Positions 52,709 to 61,677 of a DNA stretch of 64,000 bases are shown piece after piece (the stretch's first letter is position 1; every line of letters starts with the position of its first letter). The stretch is from Solirubrobacterales bacterium (GTDB lineage Bacteria > Actinomycetota > Thermoleophilia > Solirubrobacterales > Solirubrobacteraceae): NCBI GenBank assembly GCA_026392255.1, contig JAPLCJ010000017.1, positions 62,001 to 126,000 of the forward strand, written 5' to 3'. The position numbers and the translations under genes were made by a program. Below the pieces are notes generated by a model. The model had not been told where the DNA came from. It made no database searches and saw only the letters and a program-made list of their open reading frames with translations.

Positions 52709-52915
52709 TCAGACGCCAAAACCAACGCGCGAGGAATCGCCGTCAGTCTGGATGTAGACAATGCGAGCGAGGTCAACACGGACTTCGCCATCGTCGGTCT
52801 TGAGCTCGTGCCAACCGGTCGACCCGAGTGCCTTGCGCAGGGCCTTTTCCGCGTCAGCATCAATGCGAATGGACAACACCTGCCCGCCTTCAAATCCAAT
52901 CGAAACCTTGCTCAT
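52709..52915 (-). CDS. Small DUF3107-like protein
   Basis: A 68-residue protein starting MSKVSIGFEGGQVLSIRID and ending VYIQTDGDSSRVGFGV. The ending RVGFG and the beta-rich layout with a central DDGEVRVDLARIVYIQ match DUF3107, a small family common in actinobacteria. Function is unknown. It sits between ychF (20-base gap) and mce (seven-base gap). Confidence 0.6.
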   Translation of the reverse strand: MSKVSIGFEGGQVLSIRIDADAEKALRKALGSTGWHELKTDDGEVRVDLARIVYIQTDGDSSRVGFGV

Positions 52916-52921
52916 GCTTGC

Positions 52922-53344
52922 TCAGTGTCCTTCCGCTGGGGTGACTAATTCTGTAAGGACGGAACCGCTGCCTGCTGGGTGCAGGAACGCCACAGAAGAG
53001 CCCCGGATACCAACACGCGGGGTCTCATCGATCAGGCGAACGCCTTCGGTTTTGAGTCGGACAAGCTCTGCCGCGACATCGTCAACCCGGTAGGCCACGT
53101 GGTGCAGGCCGGGACCCTTCTTCTCCAAAAACTTGCCGACAGGGGTGTCAGGGCCAAGCGGGCTCAGCAGCTCAATGTGGCTCTCGCCGATATCAAGCAG
53201 AACGGCCTCAACGCCTTGTTCCTCAACCACCTCACGGTGAACGAGTGGGAGCCCGTAAGTCTTTGTGTGCAGGTGGATGGCGGCTTCAAGATCCGCGACT
53301 GCGATTCCAATGTGGTCAATTGCCTCAAACACGACTTTGGACAA
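52922..53344 (-). CDS. mce: Methylmalonyl-CoA epimerase
   Basis: A 140-residue vicinal-oxygen-chelate fold enzyme that interconverts (R)- and (S)-methylmalonyl-CoA in propionyl-CoA use. Metal ligands are visible in AIDHIGIAVADLEAAI, GLHHVAYRVDDV and VLTELVTPAEGH. TTG 53344 (LSKVVFEAIDH) is preferred since a longer frame overlaps the M20 peptidase. A methylmalonyl-CoA mutase is not in the window. Confidence 0.9.
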   Translation of the reverse strand: MSKVVFEAIDHIGIAVADLEAAIHLHTKTYGLPLVHREVVEEQGVEAVLLDIGESHIELLSPLGPDTPVGKFLEKKGPGLHHVAYRVDDVAAELVRLKTEGVRLIDETPRVGIRGSSVAFLHPAGSGSVLTELVTPAEGH

Positions 53345-53366
53345 TAGCCACGACCTGGGCTGAGAG

Positions 53367-54662
53367 TCAGCCGAGCAGTTTGCGGATGACCGAGGTGTAA
53401 CAGCGAGCGGCCACGCCAACGTCGGCAGCGGAGATGCGTTCGTCCGCTCCGTGAATCAGAGGTGCTGTGGCAAAAAGGTCCATTTCAGTCTGCGGGAAGA
53501 AGCCGTAAGCGCTGATGTCGGGGTACGCCTCACGGAATGCCACCGAGTCCGTATAGCCGGCAAGTAGGACTGGGAAGACTTCGCCCTCGCCATCCTCTTC
53601 GCCGATCGATTCTCCGATCGCATCCCACAGTTCGCCCTCTGCTGCAGACCTGTTGCCTGGGATCCGCTCGAGGAACTCCAGCTCGTAACCCTCAGTGCCA
53701 AGGACTTCCTCGGCGGCCGCACGGGCTACTTCCTCACCCATGCCTGGCGGTATTCGGCAGTCAACCTGAATCGTCGTCTTGGCAGGAATCACATTGATCT
53801 TGTCTGACGCCGTAATCCGAGTGGGCGCCAGGGTGACGCCAAGCAAGGGCCCGATGATCGCGGCCAAGCGCGGCTCAGTCGCCGTGATCTGCGCCAGGGC
53901 AGCCACCGGGTCAGCCGGGTCTGCACCAAGGGCGCGCAGCATGGCCTCAGCCTCCGGCACAAGTGTTGGCGAAGGCTGCTTGGCAGCGAACTTCTCCAAA
54001 AGGGGTGCAACCTTGAGGAGCGAGTTGTCACCCAACTGGGGCATTGATGCGTGCCCCGCGGTTCCCGATGTCGTGACTGAGAAACGGAAGACGCCCTTCT
54101 CCCCGCAGCAAACGCCGTACATCCGGCGGCCGCCGTAGTGAATGACAGAGCCCCCGCCCTCGTTGATTAGCCAATCGCAACGTGCAAGCTCAGTGTGTTC
54201 CCTGACCAGCCAGCGGGCGCCCAGCTGGCCGCCAGTCTCCTCATCGGCAACAACAATCACCTTCAGCGCGCCACGCTCGGGCCGCCAACCACCGGCAGCA
54301 AGCTCAACGGCGGCCATCACCTCGGCCGCGGTCTGCGACTTCATGTCAATCGCCCCGCGCCCCCAGACTTGCCCGTCAATCACATCGCCACACCATGGGT
54401 CGTGCGTCCAATCATCTGGATGGGCAAGAACCGTGTCCACATGCGACAGCAGACCCAGGACAGGGCCGGAGGTCGGGTCGCCCAAAGTTGCGACCAGGTT
54501 GGGCCGGTCAGGCTCTGCCCCGTGAAGCTCAACCTCGAAGCCCGCGGCCTCAAGCAAACCCTTCAGGTGCATCTGAATGTGAATCTCGTTGCCGGGCGGG
54601 TTGACCGTGTTGAAACGGATCAGCTCACTCAGCAGCTCAACACTTTTCTGTTCAAGGCTCAT
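53367..54662 (-). CDS. M20 family metallopeptidase / deacylase
   Basis: A 431-residue zinc hydrolase of the ArgE/DapE/CPG2 group. Zn ligands and base are in LLSHVDTVLAH, VWGRGAIDMKSQ and VVADEETGGQ; the dimerisation-domain stretch GTAGHASMPQLGDNSLLKVA follows. It cleaves an amide bond of an N-acyl amino acid or dipeptide; the substrate is not clear. A TAGTCT box stands nine bases upstream of the ATG. Divergent from the APC transporter. Confidence 0.88.
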   Translation of the reverse strand: MSLEQKSVELLSELIRFNTVNPPGNEIHIQMHLKGLLEAAGFEVELHGAEPDRPNLVATLGDPTSGPVLGLLSHVDTVLAHPDDWTHDPWCGDVIDGQVWGRGAIDMKSQTAAEVMAAVELAAGGWRPERGALKVIVVADEETGGQLGARWLVREHTELARCDWLINEGGGSVIHYGGRRMYGVCCGEKGVFRFSVTTSGTAGHASMPQLGDNSLLKVAPLLEKFAAKQPSPTLVPEAEAMLRALGADPADPVAALAQITATEPRLAAIIGPLLGVTLAPTRITASDKINVIPAKTTIQVDCRIPPGMGEEVARAAAEEVLGTEGYELEFLERIPGNRSAAEGELWDAIGESIGEEDGEGEVFPVLLAGYTDSVAFREAYPDISAYGFFPQTEMDLFATAPLIHGADERISAADVGVAARCYTSVIRKLLG

Positions 54663-54671
54663 CCCCCGGAG

Positions 54672-54677
54672 AGACTA
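54672..54677 (-). promoter_or_regulatory. Putative -10 box TAGTCT before the M20 peptidase gene
   Basis: On the minus strand TAGTCT is followed by nine bases (CTCCGGGGG) and ATG 54662. Confidence 0.33.
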
Positions 54678-54749
54678 CGCCGTCGCACGCTGCACGGCAA
54701 CAACTCCATAACCACCACTTGCTTGGATTCTGCGATCTTGCGCGTACCA

Positions 54750-56006
54750 ATGGCCACGTCGCAACCCGAATCCAGACTTGCCCGGCGACTTGGCCTAGGC
54801 GACGCCGTGGGAATCGGCCTCGGAGCAATGCTCGGGGCAGGGGTGTTCGCTGCGCCCGCGCCTGCCGCACGACTGGCTGGAACCGGCGTTCTTGCAGCGC
54901 TGGCGATAGCCGGTCTGGTGGCTTGGGCAAATGCGATTTCCACAGCACGGCTCGCCGCAGTTCAGCCTGAGGCCGGCGGGGTCTACGCGTTCGGGCGCAA
55001 ACGCATCGGACCCACGGCTGGTTTCACAGCCGGATGGGCTTTCACCGCTGGCAAGATCGCGAGCCTGACGGCTATGGCGTTGACCTTTGGCGCCTACGCT
55101 TGGCCGGATCAACCACGCGCAGCTGGGGTAGTGGCGGTTGCAGTTCTGACAGCAGTCAACCTCGCCGGTATCCACCGAACCGCCAAGGCAGCGATCCTCG
55201 GAGCGATCTTCGTTGGTGGAGTGCTGGTGCTTGCCGGTGGAGCGACTATCGGCTCGGCAAGCGCCACAGCAGAGAACCTGAGGCCAATCCTTGGAACCCA
55301 TGGGCTGCACGGGCTGCTGGGCGCAGCTGGAGTGATGTTCTTTGCGTTCGCCGGCTACGCGCGAATCGCGACACTCGGCGAGGAGGTCCGTGACCCTGAG
55401 CGGACGATCCCGCGGGCAGTCCCCATTGCGCTCATAACTGCGTTCATCATCTACGCCCTGACAACGACTGGCTCGCTCCTGGTGCTCGGCTCGGCAGGTC
55501 TCGCGGACTCCAACGCCCCTCTAGTGGATGCCGCGCGCCTAGCGGTTGGACCCTGGCTTGCTATTGCAGTGCGGGCTGGGGCAACCGTGGCCATTTTGGG
55601 GGTCCTGCTCTCACTGCTAGCCGGGGTAGCAAGGACTGCCTTTGCGATGGCAGCAGATGGTGAACTGCCGAAGGTCTTGGCCGCAGTACACGGGAGGACA
55701 CGGGTCCCACATCGGGCACAGATCGCCGTCGGGGTTGTTGTATCTGCCCTCGTTCTAACAGTCCCAACGATGGACGCCATCGCAACCTCGTCGCTACTGA
55801 TCCTCACCTACTACTCAATTGCCCACCTTTCGGCCCTTCGGCTGAGCGTCCAACAAAAACGACCGCGGCTACCTGCCCCATTTGGCCTGATCGGGTGTAT
55901 TGCGCTGGGATTGAACCTGCCAGGCACGGATGTACTCACAGGACTGACGATTCTTTCTGCAGGCCTGCTTGTGCGGGCCGTCGTCAGACAGCTGCGTAAA
56001 GCCTAG
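54750..56006 (+). CDS. APC-superfamily amino acid transporter
   Basis: A 418-residue transporter with 12 predicted helices. The N-terminal ARRLGLGDAVGIGLGAMLGAG and AFAGYARIATLGEEVRDPE are typical of cationic amino acid/APA-type carriers; LSLLAGVARTAFAMAADGEL is the conserved mid-region. Substrate unknown. A longer upstream frame, antisense to the M20 peptidase gene, is spurious; ATG 54750 gives the normal N-terminus. The stop overlaps the DUF2236 gene by four bases. Confidence 0.85.
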   Translation: MATSQPESRLARRLGLGDAVGIGLGAMLGAGVFAAPAPAARLAGTGVLAALAIAGLVAWANAISTARLAAVQPEAGGVYAFGRKRIGPTAGFTAGWAFTAGKIASLTAMALTFGAYAWPDQPRAAGVVAVAVLTAVNLAGIHRTAKAAILGAIFVGGVLVLAGGATIGSASATAENLRPILGTHGLHGLLGAAGVMFFAFAGYARIATLGEEVRDPERTIPRAVPIALITAFIIYALTTTGSLLVLGSAGLADSNAPLVDAARLAVGPWLAIAVRAGATVAILGVLLSLLAGVARTAFAMAADGELPKVLAAVHGRTRVPHRAQIAVGVVVSALVLTVPTMDAIATSSLLILTYYSIAHLSALRLSVQQKRPRLPAPFGLIGCIALGLNLPGTDVLTGLTILSAGLLVRAVVRQLRKA

Positions 56007-56842
56007 GAACTGCTCAGAGCCGATTGGTGCGCGCGCCATTGCGGCGTATGGCGAACGACCGACGGGGCCAGCGGCACGACTAGGCGGCGCAGGTACTCCT
56101 GACCGGCACGGACGGCCAGGCCTCGGACCGGGTCCCAGCTGAAGCCGTAAAGGTCACGCACTGCGGCTGGAAGCAGGCCGACTGAAGTCTGGTTGATGGC
56201 CTCACGCAGCGGGAACAGCGAAGCGGGTATTGGTGGCTTGAAGATCACGTTCTTAGCCGTGTCAAGAGCGTCTGCAGTTACGTGAAGGTCGCCGCTGTCA
56301 ACCATCGCCGCCACATACTCGGGCAGTTCCTCAACCCGCTTGGGCATCGCCTTGAACGGAATGCCGAACTGCTTACCGACGAAGCGTTGGTCCTCCCAGT
56401 ACGCCTGCCGCTCAGCGTCACTCAACGGTGCGACGTAGCGCTCATAGACCAGCAAGCACGAGTCCACCAAGCTGCCCCAAACCCAGAACAGCAGCTCAGG
56501 ATCCGCGGCCGAATAGGGCGTGCCTTTGGGGAATCGCCCAGCCGCCCGCGGCAACGTTCCCTTGGCCGACCTGTGCATGCGCCTCACAAAGGCGGTCGCC
56601 CGGTCTGCGTCAGCCTTATCGCCGTAGGAGATCTTCTCCAACACAACCGCAGTTCGTTCCAGGCGAGCGAACGGGTCGCCCTTGGCCGCCGTCGCTGCGA
56701 AGAACCCCTCAAATACCACTGGGTGGGCTGCCATCAACAGCAACGCCCTTCCCCCGGCGAGCACCATCACCTGCTCGCGGTGGACCCGCCTGAGCATGCT
56801 GGTGTCGTCAAAGTGGCAGTTGGGTGGGGTGGGTTGAGTCAT
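56003..56842 (-). CDS. Oxygenase MpaB family (DUF2236) protein
   Basis: A 279-residue helical protein with the DUF2236 pattern: [49 protein letters not shown] and [15 protein letters not shown]. Relatives include the latex-clearing protein and MpaB, which bind haem b and cleave or oxidise substrates. Histidines H36 and others near AHPVV could be haem ligands. It is divergent from the tetrapyrrole cluster, which suits a haem protein but proves nothing. Substrate unknown. Confidence 0.75.
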   Translation of the reverse strand: MTQPTPPNCHFDDTSMLRRVHREQVMVLAGGRALLLMAAHPVVFEGFFAATAAKGDPFARLERTAVVLEKISYGDKADADRATAFVRRMHRSAKGTLPRAAGRFPKGTPYSAADPELLFWVWGSLVDSCLLVYERYVAPLSDAERQAYWEDQRFVGKQFGIPFKAMPKRVEELPEYVAAMVDSGDLHVTADALDTAKNVIFKPPIPASLFPLREAINQTSVGLLPAAVRDLYGFSWDPVRGLAVRAGQEYLRRLVVPLAPSVVRHTPQWRAHQSALSSS

Positions 56843-56896
56843 CTGTTTTGGGTTGACGGCGAATCACGCTCGGTGTCCCTATCCTTATACGGACCA

Positions 56897-57640
56897 ATGC
56901 CAGCTCAGGCTTACAAAGGAAAAGAGTGCGTCTGCGCTCTCCGCAAGGGAATCTGCGACCAAGAGTGTGTCAGCGACATGCTCAGCACCCCTTTCTACAT
57001 TGCCTGCCTGAAGCTCACAGGCCGCTCATCCCTAGTCGTTGGCGGTGGTGATGTTGGCCTTGAGAAGATCGAAGGCCTACTGGCCTGCAGCGCTGAGATC
57101 GTCCTAATCGCGCCAGACGCATGTGACGAGGTCAAGGCACTGGCTGCTGAGGGATCCATCGAATGGATTCAGCGTGAGTACGAGACCTCAGACCTTGAAG
57201 GCCGCTTCATGGTGATTGCCGCAACTAACGACAGCGAAATCAACATCGGGATCTACGAGGACGCTGAGAAGCGCGCGATGCTCGCCAACGTTGTTGACGT
57301 TCCACCACTTTGCAACTTCATTCTTCCCGCCATTGTCCGCACCGGCCCACTGGCGATCGCAATCTCAACCGCTGGTGCCTCACCTGCGCTTGCTAAGCGG
57401 ATGAAGCGCGAGATTTCTGAACTGTTTGGCGAGGACTACGCGCGCCTGGCGATCATGCTCAACGACGCACGTGGCTGGGCCAAGGGCACACTGCCTACCT
57501 ACCAGCACCGCAAAGCGTTCTTCGAGGACATCGTCAACGGAGACCCCGATCCAGTTGCACTCATCCGCAGCAACGATGAGCAAGGCGTACTCGACCTGAT
57601 CGAGCGCGCCAAGGCAGTTCACACACCCGCTGCGGTCTGA
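56897..57640 (+). CDS. Precorrin-2 dehydrogenase / sirohydrochlorin ferrochelatase (Met8-like)
   Basis: A 247-residue NAD-dependent enzyme for sirohaem. From residue 28 it reads like CysG N-terminal or Met8: [54 protein letters not shown] and [35 protein letters not shown]. It has an extra N-terminal segment with C-x-C-x6-C-x3-C ([19 protein letters not shown], about 11-29). ATG 56978 would drop that segment; ATG 56897 is open and near a TATCCTTATAC promoter-like stretch. The SUMT (cobA) begins at the end of the window. Confidence 0.85.
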   Translation: MPAQAYKGKECVCALRKGICDQECVSDMLSTPFYIACLKLTGRSSLVVGGGDVGLEKIEGLLACSAEIVLIAPDACDEVKALAAEGSIEWIQREYETSDLEGRFMVIAATNDSEINIGIYEDAEKRAMLANVVDVPPLCNFILPAIVRTGPLAIAISTAGASPALAKRMKREISELFGEDYARLAIMLNDARGWAKGTLPTYQHRKAFFEDIVNGDPDPVALIRSNDEQGVLDLIERAKAVHTPAAV

Positions 57641-57664
57641 CACCGCGCACCATTGGGTGCCGCA

Positions 57665-57670
57665 TAGACT
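57665..57670 (+). promoter_or_regulatory. Putative -10 box TAGACT before the VIT gene
   Basis: TAGACT is followed by nine bases and ATG 57680. No Shine-Dalgarno sequence is present. Confidence 0.33.
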
Positions 57671-57679
57671 TCCATCACC

Positions 57680-58441
57680 ATGAGCTCCACAGACCCAATC
57701 ACTGAGGACCGCCGTGCAGAGGCACATGAGCACATGGTTCACCACGCGCTGCTTGAGCGTGAACGGATTGAGAAGTCCTCGCGAATCCGCGAATTTGTGC
57801 TCGGCGCGCAGGATGGACTGCTCGTGCCACTTGGCGTTGTCACCGGCATGGCAGCTGCGGACCCTGGCACGAGCGTGATCCTTGTCGCCGGTCTGGCCGA
57901 GGCAGTCGCTGGCTCGATCGCAATGGGTAGCGGGTCTTACCTAGCCAGTGAAGCTGAAGAGAGCCTTTACAAAGCTGAAATCGCTGATGAACGTGACGAG
58001 ATCATCACCGACCCCGAGCGTGAGACGGCTGAACTTGCCCTCGTCCTGGAGGAAGAAGGGCTGCCGCGCGCGGAGGCCGAGACCGTCGCTCGTGGCCTTG
58101 CCGCCAACCCAAATGTCTTCCTGCGCACCAAGGTCCAGAAGGAACTTGGCCTCTCCCCCGACGCTGGTGGAGCAGCCCTTGGCGACGCACTAGTTGTTGG
58201 CATTACCTATCTGATCGCAGCAATCATTCCCCTCTGGCCTTACGCAGTAATGCCAATCAGCGAGGCGCTGCCAGTCAGCATTGTCTGCACGCTGATCGCC
58301 CTGTTCGCGCTTGGTGTCATCAAGGGGACTGTCGCTAGGCAGAAGCGCCGCTGGTCCGGAATCCAGGTCCTGCTGATCGGCGGCCTCTCAGCGGCCATCG
58401 GCTACGGAATTGGGCACCTGGTCACCTCAATCGCCGGCTAA
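57680..58441 (+). CDS. VIT1/CCC1 family iron/manganese transporter
   Basis: A 253-residue membrane protein. The first helix region is REFVLGAQDGLLVPLGVVTG, followed by GLAEAVAGSIAMGSGSYLAS, a cytoplasmic acidic loop (ERETAELALVLEEEGLPRAEAETV) that binds metal in the family, and three further helices from 172. Members export or sequester Fe2+ or Mn2+. The position between sirohaem and molybdopterin genes fits metal supply or iron balance. moaC starts five bases after the stop. Confidence 0.88.
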   Translation: MSSTDPITEDRRAEAHEHMVHHALLERERIEKSSRIREFVLGAQDGLLVPLGVVTGMAAADPGTSVILVAGLAEAVAGSIAMGSGSYLASEAEESLYKAEIADERDEIITDPERETAELALVLEEEGLPRAEAETVARGLAANPNVFLRTKVQKELGLSPDAGGAALGDALVVGITYLIAAIIPLWPYAVMPISEALPVSIVCTLIALFALGVIKGTVARQKRRWSGIQVLLIGGLSAAIGYGIGHLVTSIAG

Positions 58442-58445
58442 CCGG

Positions 58446-58922
58446 ATGTCTGACCTCAGCCACATCGACAGCCAAGGCGACGCACGGATGGTTGATGTAG
58501 GAGACAAGGACGTCACCGACCGCACGGCCGTGGCGCGCGCCACCGTCAGGATGCTCCCCGCCACAGCGGTTCTTGTTCGTGATGGAAGCGCCAAAGGTGA
58601 GGTGATCGCCACTGCACGCATCGCAGGGATCCAAGCTGCCAAGCGGACCGCTGAACTGATCCCGCTCTGCCACCCCCTCGGCCTAGACCATGTTGACGTC
58701 ACCGCTGAGCTGGATGTTGACGCCGGCCTGCTGGTCCTTGAAGCAACCGCCCGAACACGCGGCCGCACCGGCGTCGAAATGGAAGCCATGACCGCTGTGA
58801 GCGTCGCCGCACTAACTGTCTACGACATGGTCAAGGCGGCTCAGCGCGATGTCACAGTTGACCGAGTCGAACTGGTCACCAAGACCGGCGGCAAGTCCGG
58901 CAGTTGGTCCAAGGATGCCTAA
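58446..58922 (+). CDS. moaC: Cyclic pyranopterin monophosphate synthase
   Basis: A 158-residue enzyme for the second half of the first step of molybdopterin synthesis. Landmarks are MVDVGDKDVTDRTAVARA, AGIQAAKRTAELIPLCHPL (active-site H and P) and GRTGVEMEAMTAVSVAALTV. Length is normal. Start ATG 58446 is right after the VIT stop. MoaA, its partner, is not in the window. The mog gene starts inside the last eight bases. Confidence 0.95.
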   Translation: MSDLSHIDSQGDARMVDVGDKDVTDRTAVARATVRMLPATAVLVRDGSAKGEVIATARIAGIQAAKRTAELIPLCHPLGLDHVDVTAELDVDAGLLVLEATARTRGRTGVEMEAMTAVSVAALTVYDMVKAAQRDVTVDRVELVTKTGGKSGSWSKDA

Positions 58923-59403
58923 CCGCGCAACTGTTGTAACCGTCTCAACGTCGGCTGCTGGCGGCACCGCCTCAGACGAATCAGGTCCGCTTCTGCAAGG
59001 GCTCCTCGAAGGGATCGGGTTTACCGACATAAAGGTCGTCGTAATCGCGGATGACAAGGGTGCCATCGAGCGCGTTCTGCGTGAGGAGATCAGCGCAGGG
59101 ACAAACCTTGTAATCACAACTGGGGGAACGGGCCTAAGTCGCGACGACGTCACCCCTGAGGCAACAAGCGCTGTGCTGGACCGTGTGGCCCCCGGCTTCA
59201 GTGAGGCAATCCGAGCAGACTCGATCCGGCAGGTCCCAACGGGAGTCCTGACCCGAGGTGTCTCTGGCAGCGCGGGCTCAACGCTGATCATCAACCTTCC
59301 AGGCCGGCCGAAGGCTGTCGAGGAATCCTTCGCTGTGATCGCCAAAGCACTGCCGCACGCTGTCGAACAGTTGAGAGGCCCCGGTGGACGCGACCGCCAC
59401 TGA
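58915..59403 (+). CDS. Molybdopterin adenylyltransferase (MogA/MoaB)
   Basis: A 162-residue protein that adenylates molybdopterin before molybdenum insertion. The signature is NLVITTGGTGLSRDDVTPEA, and GSAGSTLIINLPGRPKAVEE is the conserved C-terminal loop. ATG 58915 overlaps the moaC stop by eight bases; AAGG stands next to it. The last 20 bases overlap ccmA. MogA and MoaB cannot be told apart from sequence alone. Confidence 0.92.
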   Translation: MPNRATVVTVSTSAAGGTASDESGPLLQGLLEGIGFTDIKVVVIADDKGAIERVLREEISAGTNLVITTGGTGLSRDDVTPEATSAVLDRVAPGFSEAIRADSIRQVPTGVLTRGVSGSAGSTLIINLPGRPKAVEESFAVIAKALPHAVEQLRGPGGRDRH

Positions 59404-60073
59404 CGCGGTCGCCCTTGAGGCGGTCGGACGGACTTACGGCGAGCGCGATGCTCTGCTCGGCGTAACGCTGACATTGCCGCAGGGCCGCAGCCTTGCGGTC
59501 CTTGGCGCCAACGGTGCTGGCAAGACCACACTGCTGCGCTTGCTGGCCGGATTGCTGCGGCCAACCTCGGGCACTGCCAAAGTTTTGGGCTCCACACTCC
59601 CAAAAGAGTCTTGGGCAATCCGTGGGCGGATCGGCCTCCTCGCACACGACCCGATGCTCTACCGCGCGCTGACTGTTCGGGAGAACCTCGCTCACCAAGC
59701 ACGCCTGTTGAGCGCTCCCGCTGAACGGGTTGGCGAACTGATCAACGCAGTCGGCCTGAGTGGCCGCGCAGACGAGCCATTGCGGACCCTGTCCCGTGGG
59801 CTGATCCAACGGGCTGCGGCCGCGCGGGCCCTGCTTGCCGCCCCAGAGTTGATGCTGCTGGACGAGCCCTACGCAAACCTTGACCCAGGCGGACAGTCAC
59901 TGCTGCAACCCCTGCTTGAGGACGACCGCAGCGTCGTAATCACCGGCCACGACCCGGAGTCGCTCCTACGCGGAAGTGACTTTGCGGTGGGCCTGAAGGC
60001 AGGCGAGGCTGCCTTCTACGCGCCAAGTGATCAGGTCAGCTCGGCTGACTGGAAAGCGCTCTACGAGGGCTGA
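59384..60073 (+). CDS. ccmA: Haem exporter ATP-binding protein CcmA
   Basis: A 229-residue ABC ATPase. Walker A is LGANGAGKTTLLRLLAGLL, the signature is LSRGLIQRAAAARALLAA, and Walker B is LMLLDEPYANLDP. LSRGLIQR in place of LSGGQ is a normal CcmA variant. It pairs with CcmB (one-base TGATG overlap) and CcmC to deliver haem to cytochrome c maturation. GTG start overlaps mog by 20 bases, so the whole run is coupled. Confidence 0.9.
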   Translation: MDATATDAVALEAVGRTYGERDALLGVTLTLPQGRSLAVLGANGAGKTTLLRLLAGLLRPTSGTAKVLGSTLPKESWAIRGRIGLLAHDPMLYRALTVRENLAHQARLLSAPAERVGELINAVGLSGRADEPLRTLSRGLIQRAAAARALLAAPELMLLDEPYANLDPGGQSLLQPLLEDDRSVVITGHDPESLLRGSDFAVGLKAGEAAFYAPSDQVSSADWKALYEG

Positions 60074-60747
60074 TGTTCCGCGACACAATCAACCTCCTGC
60101 GCAAAGACCTGCTGCTTGAAGCACGCGGCCGTGAAGTCGTACCCGCAATGGCACTGCTTGCGCTCAGCACCTTGGTGGTCCTTCACTTCGCCCTCGGACA
60201 GCAGTCCCTCGACGGCAAGCTCGCCGCCGGCGCGCTCTGGATTGCCATTCTGTTCAGCGCCACCCTTGGGATCGGCCGACTGTTTGTTGCCGAGAGTGAG
60301 GACGGTGGAATGGACGCTGTTCTCCTTACCCCTGTTGACCGCGTGGCAATCCTGGTCGCGAAGGTAATCGCCCTCTTCACCTTCCTCGTGATGGTCCAAA
60401 TTGTAATCGTCCCCGCCTTTGGCCTGCTCCTACTTGGCCCACACTTGGCACCTGCGCTGCCAAAGCTTGTCGGCATCCTGCTGCTGACCGACGCCGCAAT
60501 AGCAACAGTTGGCGCGCTGGTTGGCGCAATCGCAGTTCAGTCTCGCCTGCGAGACCTGCTGGCACCACTACTTGCCCTCCCACTCTTGATCCCGCCACTG
60601 ATCGCCGCTACCCACGCCACAGCGGGGATCCTTGCCGTCGGTGGCCCGGAGGGCATCCCGGGCAGGTGGCCGTTGATCATTGCCTTGTACGCTCTGGTCT
60701 TCGGGCTGCTTGGTATCGCCCTCTACGACAACGTTCTTGATGACTGA
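60073..60747 (+). CDS. ccmB: Haem exporter membrane protein CcmB
   Basis: A 224-residue protein with six predicted helices. The N-terminal LLRKDLLLEARGREVVPAMA and ATLGIGRLFVAESEDGGMDAVLLTPVD are typical CcmB stretches. It forms the membrane part of CcmAB. Start shares one base with the ccmA stop. The last eight bases overlap ccmC. Confidence 0.9.
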   Translation: MFRDTINLLRKDLLLEARGREVVPAMALLALSTLVVLHFALGQQSLDGKLAAGALWIAILFSATLGIGRLFVAESEDGGMDAVLLTPVDRVAILVAKVIALFTFLVMVQIVIVPAFGLLLLGPHLAPALPKLVGILLLTDAAIATVGALVGAIAVQSRLRDLLAPLLALPLLIPPLIAATHATAGILAVGGPEGIPGRWPLIIALYALVFGLLGIALYDNVLDD

Positions 60748-61459
60748 AAAACGCAAAACTCCAGGCCGTGGCCTTAGGCCACTCGCCATCCTCACCGCGA
60801 TAACGCTCGGTACCGCCTATGGAATGGTCTTCTTCTGGACCCCAAATGAGGCTGACCAAGGCTTCGTTCAGAAGATCTTCTACCTCCATGTGCCGATGGC
60901 GATCGTGACTCTGGGCGGGTTCGTCCTCGGAGGGATATTTGGCTTCATCCAATTGCGCACCGGCGACCGCAAATGGGACCTGCGCTCCTACGTGGCAATC
61001 CACCTGTCTTTGATGCTCGCTTTGGGAACACTGATCACCGGCTCAATTTGGGCGCGCGCATCCTGGGGCCACTGGTGGGTTTGGGAGGAGCCAGTTCTGG
61101 TGTCCTTCCTGATCGTCTTCCTTCTTTACTCCTGTTACCAGCCGCTGCGGTTCTCGATTGAAGACCCCGACAAGCAAGCGCGTTACGCATCCGTCTTTGC
61201 AGTTGTCGCCGGAGCCTTCGTCCCATTGAACTTCGCAGCAGTGAGGCTCGCCCAGGCCTACACCCACCCGCGTGTTCTTGGTGGAGCGCAGAACAGCATG
61301 CCCGGGTCAATGCGAATCACATTCCTGCTTGCCATAGTCGGCATGACACTGCTGTACGCCACGCTTTGGAAGTTCGAAATTACGAGCAAGACCACACGGA
61401 TGCAGCTCGGTTCAATAAAACGGCGCCTTGAGCGCGAGAACACTGGGAGCCCAGCCTGA
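60740..61459 (+). CDS. ccmC: Cytochrome c biogenesis protein CcmC
   Basis: A 239-residue membrane protein with six helices and the haem-handling tryptophan-rich motif ASWGHWWVWEEPVLVSF in an outward loop. Outer histidines include the one in IFYLHVPMAIVTLGG and one in AYTHPRVLGG. CcmC binds haem and passes it to CcmE. ATG 60740 overlaps ccmB by eight bases. CcmE, CcmF and CcmH are not in the window. Confidence 0.9.
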   Translation: MTEKRKTPGRGLRPLAILTAITLGTAYGMVFFWTPNEADQGFVQKIFYLHVPMAIVTLGGFVLGGIFGFIQLRTGDRKWDLRSYVAIHLSLMLALGTLITGSIWARASWGHWWVWEEPVLVSFLIVFLLYSCYQPLRFSIEDPDKQARYASVFAVVAGAFVPLNFAAVRLAQAYTHPRVLGGAQNSMPGSMRITFLLAIVGMTLLYATLWKFEITSKTTRMQLGSIKRRLERENTGSPA

Positions 61460-61677
61460 TGCCAGCACTGCCGCTTGACACCGCAGGACGTTATGTAGCC
61501 GCCGCCTACCTGGTTTTCATGGTGCTGCTGATCGTCTACGTAGCAATCATGGCTTCCCGTCTTTCGCGAATCCAGAAGGACATCGCTGCCATCGACGAAC
61601 TCCTCCAAGCCCGTGGCACGGACGCCACCAAGGCTCAAGCTCCTCCCGTCAGTAACGCTGAGGTTGCGAGTGAGTGA
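61459..61677 (+). CDS. CcmD-like small membrane protein
   Basis: A 72-residue protein with one N-terminal membrane helix (GRYVAAAYLVFMVLLIVYVA) and a charged helix (ASRLSRIQKDIAAIDELLQ), the size and layout of CcmD, which stabilises CcmABC. The start shares one base with the ccmC stop. The assignment rests on position and topology rather than sequence. hemA begins within the last eight bases. Confidence 0.7.
   Translation: MPALPLDTAGRYVAAAYLVFMVLLIVYVAIMASRLSRIQKDIAAIDELLQARGTDATKAQAPPVSNAEVASE

Noticed and set aside
54195-54749. A 185-residue N-terminal extension of the APC transporter
   Set aside because: It is antisense to the well-supported M20 peptidase and lacks any transporter-like sequence; ATG 54750 starts the normal family N-terminus.
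56282-56896. A 205-residue N-terminal extension of the precorrin-2 dehydrogenase
   Set aside because: It runs antisense through the DUF2236 gene and has no recognisable domain.
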